64,000 nucleotides of DNA from Nitrosococcus halophilus Nc 4. GTDB taxonomy: Bacteria > Pseudomonadota > Gammaproteobacteria > Nitrosococcales > Nitrosococcaceae. The position numbers and the translations under genes were made by a program. The stretch is from positions 1,014,261-1,078,260 of the forward strand of contig NC_013960.1 of NCBI RefSeq assembly GCF_000024725.1, in the 5' to 3' direction. Positions within the stretch are counted from its first letter, which is position 1. Every line of letters starts with the position of its first letter. Positions 18,801 through 26,927 of this stretch are shown here, piece after piece. The notes under the pieces are model-generated. The model was not told the origin of the DNA. It saw nothing but the letters and a program-made list of their open reading frames with translations, and did not search any database.

Positions 18801-18992
18801 GACAACCTTGACCACAATGAAGCGCTAGCGGTCAAGATCGACACTGCTGTGCGTTACACTAAGAAGGACGACTGGCGGGGTAACCGCTTCAAGGAGCGGG
18901 AAGTGGAAAACGCTATTCGGGAAGAACTCGGCGAGTATGCAGTGAAAACACCCGAGATCTTTGAACTGGTGAAAAATCAGCGTGAATACTAA
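15831..18992 (+). pseudogene. hsdR: Type I restriction endonuclease subunit, disrupted (hsdR)
   Basis: One long reading frame for HsdR, broken twice. The N-terminal nuclease domain is intact, with PDIVLYVNGIALGVLELKRS (the D...E-x-K motif). The frame then runs into a 90-bp MITE (16366-16455), which adds two in-frame TAA codons but keeps the downstream frame. The helicase part resumes with Walker A TQGSGKS, DECH, FTGTPL and later LTGFDAPSATYLY and QAICRVNR. A TAG at 17421-17423 (LSS-stop-SRLEK) interrupts it again. Without the MITE and the amber codon this would be one normal-length HsdR of about 1,020 residues. Restriction activity is probably lost. The end overlaps the metalloprotease gene by 11 bp. 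Confidence 0.93.
16366..16455. mobile_element. 90-bp MITE inserted in hsdR
   Basis: The insert has 9-bp terminal inverted repeats, TACCAATTT at 16366-16374 and AAATTGGTA at 16447-16455. It is flanked by a 3-bp direct repeat TTA (16363-16365 and 16456-16458). Removing the element and one TTA restores GGTTTTTTTACCACC, reading Gly-Phe-Phe-Thr-Thr, so the insertion site is exact. The interior is AT-rich with no gene. No second copy was found in this window. Confidence 0.85.
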
Positions 18993-19713
18993 ACGCCATT
19001 TTATTGAGGTCAGCGGCCTTCGGGTGGAAGTGGTGCGCAAGGCCATCAAAAATTTGCATTTGGGCGTTTATCCGCCGGCCGGCCGGGTCCGGGTAGCGGC
19101 GCCCCTGCGAGTGGATGACGAGGCTGTTCGCCTGGCGGTGATCTCCAAGCTAGGTTGGATTCGCCGCCAGCAGGCCCGCTTTCTCGAACAGCCGCGCCAG
19201 TCTCCGCGGCAGATGGTCACCGGCGAAAGCCACTATTTTCAGGGGCGGCGCTATCGTCTCCACGTTATCGAGGAAAATGCCGCCCCCAGGGTGCAGTTAA
19301 AAGGGAACACCGCCCTGGAATTATTCGTGCGGCCTGGGACCGATGCCGCCAAGCGCCAAGCGATTCTCAATGAATGGTACCGCCGGGAACTGAAAGTCCT
19401 CGTGCCGGATCTCATTGCCCGGTGGGAACCGGTGATAGGCGTTCAGGTGGCCGAATGGGGTATCAAGAAAATGAAGACCAAATGGGGCACCTGCAATATC
19501 GTTGCGCGGCGGGTTTGGCTCAACCTGGATTTGGCCAAGCACCCTTTCCGGTGCCTGGAGTACATCCTTGTTCATGAGATGGTGCATCTGCTAGAGCGAT
19601 ACCATAACGATCGCTTTCGGCATTTAATGGACCAATTCCTCCCCCCATGGCGCCTGCGGCACGAGGAGTTGAACCAAATACCATTGGCCCATGAGCATTG
19701 GGAGGATGAGTGA
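18982..19713 (+). CDS. YgjP-type (DUF45) zinc metalloprotease-like protein
   Basis: A 243-residue protein starting at GTG 18982 inside the end of hsdR (11-bp overlap). It contains the zinc-binding HEMVHLLERYHNDRF (H-E-x-x-H plus a downstream His), preceded by KTKWGTCN and LNLDLAKHP, the standard DUF45/SprT-like order. Family members are predicted metalloproteases and are repeatedly found as the last gene of type I restriction operons. Their role there is not known. The catalytic residues are all present, so this gene appears intact even though hsdR is not. Confidence 0.88.
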   Translation: MNTKRHFIEVSGLRVEVVRKAIKNLHLGVYPPAGRVRVAAPLRVDDEAVRLAVISKLGWIRRQQARFLEQPRQSPRQMVTGESHYFQGRRYRLHVIEENAAPRVQLKGNTALELFVRPGTDAAKRQAILNEWYRRELKVLVPDLIARWEPVIGVQVAEWGIKKMKTKWGTCNIVARRVWLNLDLAKHPFRCLEYILVHEMVHLLERYHNDRFRHLMDQFLPPWRLRHEELNQIPLAHEHWEDE

Positions 19714-19742
19714 GGCTAGATGCTAAAGGGGGAGGATAGATT

Positions 19743-19783
19743 TTGTTAAGGCCTCTATTCAGTACTATAATTTGGTACTGAAT
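19743..19783 (+). promoter_or_regulatory. Promoter with overlapping palindromic operator for hicAB
   Basis: TTGTTA (19743-19748) and TATAAT (19766-19771) are separated by 17 bp, a near-consensus sigma-70 promoter. The -10 box lies inside a perfect 9-bp inverted repeat, ATTCAGTAC (19757-19765) and GTACTGAAT (19775-19783). HicB-type antitoxins repress their own promoters through such palindromes, so autoregulation is the natural reading (inference). Confidence 0.65.
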
Positions 19784-19795
19784 TTAAGTGGCGCC

Positions 19796-20071
19796 ATGAA
19801 GCTCAATAAGAAGCAAAAACGAACGCTTGAGGCTATCTTTGCTCGCCCAACTCCCCATTTGCAGATTGCCTGGCAGGATATTGAGCAGCTGATGCTGGCC
19901 TGCGATGGGAGAGTGTTAGAGGGAAGCGGCTCAGCGGTGCGCTTGTTATTAGGCGAACGGCGCGCTTATTTGCATCGTCCCCATCCTCATAAAGAGGCCA
20001 AGGCCTACCAAGTCAAAGCGGTTAAGCATTTGTTAGAGGCAGCGGGGATCACTCCGGCCACAGTGAGGTAG
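19796..20071 (+). CDS. hicA: HicA-like toxin (mRNA interferase)
   Basis: A 91-residue protein of HicA type, starting at ATG 19796 (MKLNKKQKRTLEAIFARP). Features include the dsRBD-like strand-helix pattern, an invariant-type Gly-Ser-Gly-Ser (LEGSGSAVRL) and a histidine in the C-terminal strand (YLHRPHPHKEAK). HicA toxins degrade mRNA and stop translation until neutralised by HicB. A start 24 nt earlier (TTG) would lie within the operator palindrome and is rejected. The hicB start follows 3 bp after the stop. Confidence 0.85.
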   Translation: MKLNKKQKRTLEAIFARPTPHLQIAWQDIEQLMLACDGRVLEGSGSAVRLLLGERRAYLHRPHPHKEAKAYQVKAVKHLLEAAGITPATVR

Positions 20072-20074
20072 TTG

Positions 20075-20419
20075 ATGAACAGACTTTTTCATAAAGGCTA
20101 TTACGGGAGTGTGGAATACAGCACCGAGGATGACGTGCTCCATGGGCGCGTGCTCAATATCAACGATATCGTGACCTATGAAGGCACGACAGTATCCGAA
20201 ATTAAGGCCAGCTTCGTGGAGGCTGTGGAAGGCTATTTACAGATGTGCGCCGAGCTTGGGGTGCCACCAGATAAGCCCGCCTCGGGCAAATTCAACGTGC
20301 GCATCGATCCCAGCTTACACCGCAGGGCTCAGGAGAAGGCGGCGGCGTTGGATGTGAGTCTCAATGATTTGGTGGCCAAGGCTTTGCGGGAGTATATTGA
20401 GGATCGGCTGAGCCCTTAA
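20075..20419 (+). CDS. hicB: HicB-like antitoxin
   Basis: A 114-residue antitoxin. The N-terminal ~70 residues form the partial RNase H-like HicB fold (YYGSVEYSTEDDVLHGRVLNI, then EIKASFVEAVEGYLQMC). The C-terminus is a ribbon-helix-helix DNA-binding domain (KFNVRIDPSLHRRAQEKAAALDVSLNDLVAKALREYI). It binds HicA and probably the palindrome over the operon promoter. The ATG at 20075 is used; a TTG codon just before it is also possible. Confidence 0.9.
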   Translation: MNRLFHKGYYGSVEYSTEDDVLHGRVLNINDIVTYEGTTVSEIKASFVEAVEGYLQMCAELGVPPDKPASGKFNVRIDPSLHRRAQEKAAALDVSLNDLVAKALREYIEDRLSP

Positions 20420-20464
20420 TTTCTCATCCTGGATGATCGGTAAGGGGCTGGGTGATCACAGGAT

Positions 20465-22915
20465 TCAATTGCCCTCCCTATTCTCCGAGACTGGCAGGAA
20501 TTGCTGCCGTCGCCGGGCCAACTCCGCCAGATTCGAACTGATTTTGCCATTTAAACTATCGGCTGGATAGTTGCCCTGTTCGTCGGCTTCCCCGGCAGGC
20601 AGACCCGTAAGCATTTCCATGGCTTGATCGATGGTATTGAGCGGGTAAATATGCAATTTGCCAGCCTCCACAGCATCGATGACCTCCTGGCGCAGCATCA
20701 GGTGCTGAACGTTCGCCGCGGGGATGAGCACCCCCTGCTCCCCGCTAAGATTACGGCTCCGACAGACGTCAAAAAAACCTTCGATCTTTTCATTAACTCC
20801 GCCAATGGCCTGAATTTGGCCGTGCTGATTGACTGATCCGGTGATGGCCAGCGACTGCTTGAGGGGCACCTCGGCGATGGCAGAAAGCAGAGCGCACAGT
20901 TCCGCCGCTGAGGCGCTGTCCCCTTCGACCTCGGCATAGGATTGCTCGAACACCAGACTCGCCGATAGGGAAAGCGGTTGAGTGCGCGCATAGCGGCCTG
21001 CCAGGAAACCGGCCAGTATCAGCACCCCTTTGCTGTGCAGGGGTCCACCCAAGGCCACTTCGCGCTCGATATCGATAACCTCGCCCTTGCCCATGTGCAC
21101 TCGTGCCGTGATCCGGTTGGGTCGTCCGAACAGCAAGTCGCCAAACGGCGTCACGGCTAGTCCATTGATCTGGCCCACCTTAGCGCCTTCCGTGTCAATC
21201 AAGATCAGATCGCGCTGGATCAGTTCCTGGGCCCGCTCATACTGACGGCTCGCCCGATAGCGCTGGGCATCGATGGTCCGCTGTACATCCTTGACCCCTA
21301 CCGCATCATGACCATTCTGGCGCGCCCAGTAATCAGCTTCCCGCATCAGATCGGCCACGCTGCGCATATGTATTGACAGCTTCTGCGCATCGCCGGCCAG
21401 CCTTGAGCTGTGTTCGATCACCCGCGCTACGGCAGCACGATGGAACGGTCGTAGCTGGTCCTTTTGGGCCAAGGTCCCCAGTAGCCGGGCATACAACTGG
21501 ATATTTTCGTCGCCCCGATCCATGTCGATTTCGAAGTCTGCCGGTACCTTGAATAATTCTGCAAATTCCGGATCTAGAGCATTCAGCAAATGGAAGAATA
21601 GGGGGGGACCTAATAACACCACCTTGATGTCTAGAGGAATAGGCTCGGGTTCCAGGGTGACGGTGCTGATCAACCCCATCATTTCTTGTGGCGACTCGAT
21701 GCGGATTTCCTTGGACTGGAGGGCCCGCTTTAATGCCTCCCATACAAAGGGTTGTGGCAGCAATTTATAGGTATCCAGGATTAGATATCCGCCATTAGCC
21801 TGGTGCAGTGCGCCCGACCTGATCAGATTGAAGTCCGCAATCAAGGCGCCCATCTGGGCCAGATGCTCGGTCCGGCCGATAACATTTTGGTGAGTGGGAT
21901 GGTCCTCGGATATGACTGGAGCCCCCTCTGAGGGATCGTGTTTCACCAGCACATTGACCCTATAGCGGCGCAGCAGTGCCGACTCCATGATTGATTTGGG
22001 AATCGGTGCGCCGGCTGGCCCCATCGGTTGCTTGGGTTGCTTTTGTTCGTGTTCTTCACGCTGCAACTTCAGCAGTTCCTCAGCCTGAGCCACCAGATCC
22101 CCCTTGACGGCCTCTAGATAGCTGAGCACTCGGGGATGATCCTCGTAGTGGGAACGCAGCTCATCAATCAAGGGTTCAACCGCCTGTTCGGCTGCCTGAT
22201 GGTTCAGTTCCTTGAGCTCCCGGCGGGCCTGGCGTTGCGCGCGAGGGGTCTCCTCCATAATCCGTTGCGCTTCCTTCTCCATCTCCTGTGCCGCCGCCTG
22301 GAACTCCTGGCGTCGTTCTTCCGACAATTTCTGCACCTCCTCTGGACTCATCGGCTTTCCATGGGGATCCAAGGGAGCAAAGACCAGTCCGGCTGGAGTC
22401 TGCATAAAGGTTAGACCCCGTTCCCGGGCTTTTTGCTGGAGTTCCTCAACGACCTTTTGTTGTTGTTCGGTGAATCTTTCCTGCAGCGATTGCCGCCGCT
22501 GGCGGTATTCATCGCTCTCAAAAGCGCCGGATAGTGCGCTTTGTACATCTTCCACCAGTTGTTCCATGTCATCGCGCAGCTGCGGTCCCTTGCCGGTAGG
22601 CAGCCTGAGGGCAATGGGTTTATGGGGTTGGTCGAAATTATTGACATAACACCAGTCATCCGGAGTTGGCTCCTCTGGTGCCCGCTGCTCTAGAAATTCC
22701 CGCACCAGGGTTCGCTTGCCCGCACCTGACGGGCCAAGTACGAAGACATTGTAGCCTTCCTGATTGATGTCAATCCCGAACCGTACCGCCTCTACGGCTC
22801 GCCGCTGGCCAATGATCTCGGTCAGTGATTCCAGTTCCTCGGTGGTTTCAAAGGAGAACTGCTTGAGATCACAGGCGTGATATAAGTCGGACGCATTAAG
22901 TTCTGGCAATCTCAT
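20465..22915 (-). CDS. Lon-like ATP-dependent protease (LonB/YcbZ type)
   Basis: An 816-residue protein with an N-terminal AAA+ ATPase (Walker A GPSGAGKRT, about residue 60), a long helical insertion (about 130-330, Glu/Gln/Arg-rich and coiled-coil-like), and a C-terminal Lon-type protease domain. The serine-lysine dyad is visible: EGDSASAA supplies the Ser and GGVNEKIEGF the Lys. There is no Lon N-terminal substrate domain, so this is the YcbZ/LonB-like branch, a proteolytic housekeeping or stress protein. The start chosen is ATG 22915, preceded by an AGGAG-like site; an upstream in-frame ATG at 22963 lacks one. It is convergent with hicB. Confidence 0.92.
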   Translation of the reverse strand: MRLPELNASDLYHACDLKQFSFETTEELESLTEIIGQRRAVEAVRFGIDINQEGYNVFVLGPSGAGKRTLVREFLEQRAPEEPTPDDWCYVNNFDQPHKPIALRLPTGKGPQLRDDMEQLVEDVQSALSGAFESDEYRQRRQSLQERFTEQQQKVVEELQQKARERGLTFMQTPAGLVFAPLDPHGKPMSPEEVQKLSEERRQEFQAAAQEMEKEAQRIMEETPRAQRQARRELKELNHQAAEQAVEPLIDELRSHYEDHPRVLSYLEAVKGDLVAQAEELLKLQREEHEQKQPKQPMGPAGAPIPKSIMESALLRRYRVNVLVKHDPSEGAPVISEDHPTHQNVIGRTEHLAQMGALIADFNLIRSGALHQANGGYLILDTYKLLPQPFVWEALKRALQSKEIRIESPQEMMGLISTVTLEPEPIPLDIKVVLLGPPLFFHLLNALDPEFAELFKVPADFEIDMDRGDENIQLYARLLGTLAQKDQLRPFHRAAVARVIEHSSRLAGDAQKLSIHMRSVADLMREADYWARQNGHDAVGVKDVQRTIDAQRYRASRQYERAQELIQRDLILIDTEGAKVGQINGLAVTPFGDLLFGRPNRITARVHMGKGEVIDIEREVALGGPLHSKGVLILAGFLAGRYARTQPLSLSASLVFEQSYAEVEGDSASAAELCALLSAIAEVPLKQSLAITGSVNQHGQIQAIGGVNEKIEGFFDVCRSRNLSGEQGVLIPAANVQHLMLRQEVIDAVEAGKLHIYPLNTIDQAMEMLTGLPAGEADEQGNYPADSLNGKISSNLAELARRRQQFLPVSENREGN

Positions 22916-23512
22916 TGTTGGCTGCTCCTGGTTTTTTTTCGTTAGGGAATTTCTATCCCGCACTTTCTTATGGCGGCGGCGATACGGTTGATACTAACCA
23001 AAAGGGTCTGGTGCAGTGTTCCGCGCTGGTTCTCAGGGATTTGCTGTCGGCCGGTTTTTTGCCCCTGTGTATTCCAATTAAGTCTAGAGTTTTATATAAA
23101 ACCTTCCAGCCTCCGAAAGTCGCTTACCCTTCAGCGTGAAGTGTTAATGTCAATATTTCACCAGGATAGAGTGTTGTAAATTACCGAAAAACCCCAGCAC
23201 CTACAGTAGGCTGATAAATAGCTTGATTGAGAGACAACAGAGATAAAAGCAGTAAAGAATCTACGCCGGAATTCAGCTCTGAACTGCCAAAAAAACAAAA
23301 CTTGGAGGTGCCCCCCGCAACTAAGAGTATTGCCCCTCTCTGCGGCGATTGGTTTATTTATTGGATTTACCGTACCCACTTGGTATCGGGAACGTCTGTT
23401 AATTAAAGAAGTGACCGATCTGAGGTAATCTGATTATGTCCTACCAAGAAACTTTTCCTTGGGTTTTCTTTCTTATCGTCCACCTTTCATGCTTCTATCA
23501 ATCCAAGCACTG
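22916..23512. other. Intergenic region upstream of the Lon-like gene
   Basis: About 600 bp of mixed composition without a supportable gene, RNA or repeat. It must contain the promoter of the Lon-like gene (leftward), but no clear consensus stands out. Short overlapping frames on both strands lack ribosome sites. Confidence 0.4.
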
Positions 23513-23878
23513 TTAATATCGGCTTAACCAATCCATGATTAGTCTGTAAGAAATAAATAATACTAATCCCGTGGTTAAGATAAACAACAATCCAAGTACT
23601 AAAAACCAAAATCGATATAAGCGAACTTTAATTCGAGCAAACCACCCGTCTTCTGGCTCTATTTTTCTCGGAATATTTTGAAAATTCGATATCAATACAT
23701 AGATGCAGAGAAACCATACAAAGCCCACAATAGAAGGTATCAATAGGATATCTTCATCACGGGAGCTTGAGCTGACCGCTATAGTTACCGCGACAACTAA
23801 TAAAGCAATTGAAATGATTAGCGCTGGCCACTTCAATGGACTGATAAAAATGGCTAGTTTGTTTAGTTTTTCAATCAT
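23513..23878 (-). CDS. Small inner-membrane protein (121 aa)
   Basis: A 121-residue protein with three strong hydrophobic segments: about 17-36 (WPALIISIALLVVAVTIAV), 45-63 (LLIPSIVGFVWFLCIYVLI) and 92-114 (FWFLVLGLLFILTTGLVLFI). Between the second and third is a charged loop with RKIEPEDGW. No family is recognised. It lies about 430 bp from the first double-glycine-leader peptide and points away from it. A link to that peptide pair as exporter accessory or immunity protein is conceivable, but rests on nearness alone. Confidence 0.6.
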   Translation of the reverse strand: MIEKLNKLAIFISPLKWPALIISIALLVVAVTIAVSSSSRDEDILLIPSIVGFVWFLCIYVLISNFQNIPRKIEPEDGWFARIKVRLYRFWFLVLGLLFILTTGLVLFISYRLIMDWLSRY

Positions 23879-24309
23879 TTATAGCATCTCCCTAAAATGA
23901 GGGCGGGGTGGCAATCAGGCGTTAAACTTTGATCCTTTATTCTCTCGAGTACTTATAAATTTTGCGCTTGATGTTCGAGCAAAGACAAGGTGGGTGCGAG
24001 CCCTGATCCGAGTCTCACTCTCCTTGATGTTATTCCGGCTTCCCATTGCACTACGTTATTGAGAAGCCAACATAGTGGTACTGCTTTGTTTTCTGAAAGG
24101 CAACTTTTTAATAGCATAGGGGTGTCAACAGATTCATTGCTTTCCCTATAAAAAAAATTGCAATTCAGAAAGTTAAATTTTAAAGCGGAGAAGCTGGCAT
24201 ACTGGTTGCTCCTGATCTTATTAAGAGCGGGCAATAGCTTTAAAGGCGAGAGCCAAAGTATTGCGCTTGATTGAACAGCTTTAATGTTCACCGATTAGGA
24301 GGACAAATC

Positions 24310-24540
24310 ATGACTCATTTGGTAATCAAAGATCTAGAGAGGAACGAAGCACTTGATAAAAAAGCAATGGCCCTTGCTATCAAAGGCGGTAAGGGTAGAG
24401 CGTCTAGCATTATCTATCCCCGTCCGGGACCCACGTTTCCTGAGCCAGGGCCTACCTTTCCTGGACCGACATTCCCCGATCCAGGGCCCACATTTCCCCG
24501 TCCGGGACCCACGTTCCCTAATCCCGGACCCATTTTTTGA
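24310..24540 (+). CDS. Double-glycine-leader peptide with Pro-rich repeat core
   Basis: A 76-residue peptide starting at ATG 24310, 7 nt after AGGAGGA. An in-frame ATG 39 nt earlier lacks a ribosome site. The first 27 residues form a leader (MTHLVIKDLERNEALDKKAM, then ALAIKGG) ending in Gly-Gly, the pattern cut by C39-peptidase ABC exporters. The remaining 49 residues hold tandem units of the form P-x-P-G-P-T-F: five heptads with x = R, E, D, R, N (the last ends PIF) and one shortened PGPTF unit. The DNA repeats in 21-bp steps. The leader closely matches that of the next gene. It is inferred to be an exported peptide, possibly a RiPP or microcin-like product; no modifying enzyme is adjacent. 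Confidence 0.7.
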   Translation: MTHLVIKDLERNEALDKKAMALAIKGGKGRASSIIYPRPGPTFPEPGPTFPGPTFPDPGPTFPRPGPTFPNPGPIF

Positions 24541-24601
24541 TTTTAATTAGAGAACTGATGTTTTGCTCTATTCACCCCTATCAAACGAGGAGGATACGGC
24601 A

Positions 24602-24805
24602 ATGACATACTTAATTGTTAAGGATTTAGAAAGGCACGAGGAACTTGATAACAAGACTATGGCCAGCATGCGGGGAGGGTCTCTCGCCATAGGCGGCCTG
24701 GTGGGAGGGATAACCGCGGCGGCGTTGGGCGAGAAAGTCGGCGAGACAGCCGCCAAACTCTGGCTTCACTATGGGGAAGGCAAGGAATGGGAGGACCTTC
24801 CTTGA
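24602..24805 (+). CDS. Double-glycine-leader peptide, Gly/Ala-rich core
   Basis: A 67-residue peptide starting at ATG 24602 with a strong GAGGAGGA site 8 nt upstream. The leader (residues 1-26) runs MTYLIVKDLERHEELD, then NKTMASMRGG, sharing the K-D-L-E-R-x-E-x-L-D-x-K-x-M-A pattern with the gene 61 bp upstream. The core of 41 residues is different: SLAIGGLVGGITAAALG with GxxxG-type motifs, like class II bacteriocins, then an amphipathic stretch and an acidic end (GKEWEDLP). A strong terminator follows. The pair looks like a duplicated leader with swapped cores. Function is inferred only. Confidence 0.7.
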   Translation: MTYLIVKDLERHEELDNKTMASMRGGSLAIGGLVGGITAAALGEKVGETAAKLWLHYGEGKEWEDLP

Positions 24806-24828
24806 TATTCATTCCTACGAAAAATCTG

Positions 24829-24870
24829 ATCGAAAAAAGCCCTGTTTCTTTGAACGGGGCTTTTTTCGAT
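24829..24870. terminator. Strong palindromic terminator after the peptide pair
   Basis: ATCGAAAAAAGCCC (24829-24842) is the exact inverse of GGGCTTTTTTCGAT (24857-24870), with a 14-nt loop. The A and T runs on both sides make it a bidirectional Rho-independent terminator. Confidence 0.9.
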
Positions 24871-24951
24871 CATGGTCAACAGTTGGGTAATTTTCGTGAT
24901 GTTTTGATAAAGTAAGGCCAGCACTGTACAGGGCATGATGCTGGAGGAGGG

Positions 24952-25569
24952 GTGTTGCAGTCAAATTCTATTCCAACGCTTATTGATCTGATCCGCCATG
25001 GTGAGCCGGTGGGAGGGCGCCGTTACCGAGGGCATCTGGATGACCCCCTGAGTGAAAAGGGTTGGTCCCAAATGCGGGCTGCTGTCGGCGAGCATTGTCC
25101 TTGGGATCGGATCATTAGTTCTCCTCTCAAGCGCTGTGCGGAATTTGCTTATGAACTTAGCCAGCGCCAGGGGCGACCTTTGCAATTGGAGGAACGGTTA
25201 AAAGAGATTAGTTTTGGCGCCTGGGAAGGGTACACTGCCGCTGAAGTCATGGCACGGGAGACCGAGGCTCTCCGTCGCTTTTATGAAGATCCTGTACGGC
25301 ATACGCCGCCGGGCGCGGAACCCCTTTTGAAATTTCGAGATCGGGTTATTGCCGCTTGGGAAGAATTGCTGAGCCGCCATAGTGGAGAGCATTTGCTGGT
25401 GGTTGCCCACGCGGGAGCGATGCGGATGGTGATACGCCATGTGTTGGGTATGCCCCTAGAAACCATCTTTCGTATTCATGTTCCCAATGCTGGCATCAGC
25501 CGGATTCAAATCGGGGGTAATGGCCCAAGAGCGGGGTCGCAACTGATATTTCATGGGGCCAGTCTTTAG
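24952..25569 (+). CDS. Histidine phosphatase family, alpha-ribazole phosphatase-like
   Basis: A 205-residue phosphoglycerate-mutase-like phosphatase. The catalytic LIRHGEP motif (about 12-18) supplies the phosphohistidine. SSPLKRC, GAWEGY and VVAHAGAMRM give the other conserved residues. The length and the HGEPVGG…YRG opening are typical of CobC, which removes phosphate from alpha-ribazole phosphate in cobalamin assembly. The B12-riboswitch/btuB unit 1 kb downstream supports this, though other small-molecule phosphatases look alike. The start is GTG 24952 or TTG 24955; the GGAGGAGG site fits the TTG better. Confidence 0.8.
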   Translation: MLQSNSIPTLIDLIRHGEPVGGRRYRGHLDDPLSEKGWSQMRAAVGEHCPWDRIISSPLKRCAEFAYELSQRQGRPLQLEERLKEISFGAWEGYTAAEVMARETEALRRFYEDPVRHTPPGAEPLLKFRDRVIAAWEELLSRHSGEHLLVVAHAGAMRMVIRHVLGMPLETIFRIHVPNAGISRIQIGGNGPRAGSQLIFHGASL

Positions 25570-25747
25570 CCGAATAGGGTGGAAGGGCAGTCTGTCTCTG
25601 CTCCCGATAAGTATCTCGGCAAAAATTTTGGGAGGAATGGGGTCGTTTTCGTTCTGTTCAACCGCTCTACAGGCCGACAAGTAGCATATGCTAGGCGCAC
25701 GAAGAGGAAGGATGAGAGGCAGGAAAACCAACCCCTTACCTGTTTTG

Positions 25748-26515
25748 TTAAGTTCGCTGGTGGGCAATTTCACGCAAGGTGGCGACCTCTAGCCCAGCTT
25801 CTCCCGCCAGTTGTAAGGCCCGTTCCAGGCGGGCGGGCGCTGATCGGCCTGTACATTTATGTTGGGGGTCCGCCTCAATAGCGGCCACCATGCCTTCAAT
25901 AAGCCGTTCTCGGGGAAGGGAGGTTCCCGCCAGCCACTCCTGAAGGTCCAGGACATCCTTCGCTACCCTTTTGGCCAGGTCCTGATGCTGGTTCCAGAGG
26001 GTGGTCACATCGCCTCCGGTGATGAGCCCGGCAATGTTCACAGTCAAGATATAGACATTCTTGCGCACTAGCTCAAAGAGGAGTTCTGCTTCTGTGGTCA
26101 GAACCTGGGCGGGGATGGTCAATGCCTTTAAGGACGAGGCCAGCAGGGGGGCTCCCGGGCCATGAGCCGGAGAAGGGAGCAAAATTTTAACATCTTGCCC
26201 TGCTTTTTTCTCAAACCAGACTGAAATAACGGTCAAGTCAGTAAATGGGTAGGGTTGCCAGTCCCGGGGTAGAAGCTCGTTTTGCAATAGGGCTAGCCGG
26301 TTTTGCCAGGGCCCTGGTATTTGCTTTAGTATCGGGTGGAGATCCGCTTCTGCAACGGCGACTAAGACCAGGGCTGGGTAAGGCACTTCCTGGGCGACCT
26401 CCTCCAGGGCCAGATCCCGAGGGACGGGGTAAACCGGATGCCCCAAGCGCAGGAAGCCTCGGGCGAATACTCCGCCCATTTCGCCGATACCGATAATCAC
26501 AATAGGTGGTTTCAT
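25748..26515 (-). CDS. NAD(P)-binding protein, ketopantoate reductase-like
   Basis: A 255-residue protein with an N-terminal Rossmann motif VIIGIGEMGGVFARGFLRLGH (the G-x-G-x-x-G type) and a helical C-terminal half, like the ApbA/PanE or 6-phosphogluconate dehydrogenase layout. Catalytic Lys and Asn residues cannot be assigned with confidence by eye. It is transcribed leftward, convergent with the phosphatase gene and divergent from the btuB riboswitch. Its substrate is unknown. A panE role is conceivable, since panB, panC and panD are elsewhere in the window, but nothing specific supports it. Confidence 0.6.
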   Translation of the reverse strand: MKPPIVIIGIGEMGGVFARGFLRLGHPVYPVPRDLALEEVAQEVPYPALVLVAVAEADLHPILKQIPGPWQNRLALLQNELLPRDWQPYPFTDLTVISVWFEKKAGQDVKILLPSPAHGPGAPLLASSLKALTIPAQVLTTEAELLFELVRKNVYILTVNIAGLITGGDVTTLWNQHQDLAKRVAKDVLDLQEWLAGTSLPRERLIEGMVAAIEADPQHKCTGRSAPARLERALQLAGEAGLEVATLREIAHQRT

Positions 26516-26617
26516 TGTTTTTTAACTCTCATTCTGCACTAAACCTCCTTTCATGATAACGGTATGGGCGATAAATGTTGACAGTGAGGCGCCATTTCCC
26601 TAGATTGCCCAGCTCAC

Positions 26618-26797
26618 TACAGGTGCCCCGATCCTGACCAGGGGTTAAACGGGAAGTCGGTCAAAAGCCGACGCTGCCCCCGCAACGGTAGGCAAGATAG
26701 AGACTGGTTACTAAGCCACTGCGGATTTTCGCGGGAAGGCGATCAGTACTGGCGGATATTGTGATTTCCGCCACTTGCGAGCCCGGAGACCGGCCTA
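26618..26797 (+). promoter_or_regulatory. Cobalamin (AdoCbl) riboswitch
   Basis: The region has the cobalamin riboswitch hallmarks in order: AGGTGCC near the 5' end, GGTTAAACGGGAAGTC, the GCTGCCCCCGCAACGGTA core, the B12 box AGCCACTG (about 26714-26721) and the closing GCCCGGAGACCGGCCT. It lies upstream of the BtuB-type receptor. A small hairpin CCGTGC...GCACGG (26891-26908) just before the ribosome site could be part of the expression platform. B12 binding would lower receptor synthesis. Confidence 0.95.
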
Positions 26798-26927
26798 GAG
26801 TGCCATGCGATGTTGCGGAGGGCGACGGTGCTGGGTGACTCCCTTTAGTCCCCTCTGTTGTCTTCCTCTTCACCGTGCCTGTAATGATTTCCGTGCGGGT
26901 GTGCACGGTCCCAGAGGAGAGAGACCG

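Noticed and set aside
23953-24291. A 112-residue minus-strand frame just upstream of the Gly-Gly peptides
   Set aside because: No ribosome site, irregular composition and overlap with the likely promoter of the peptides.
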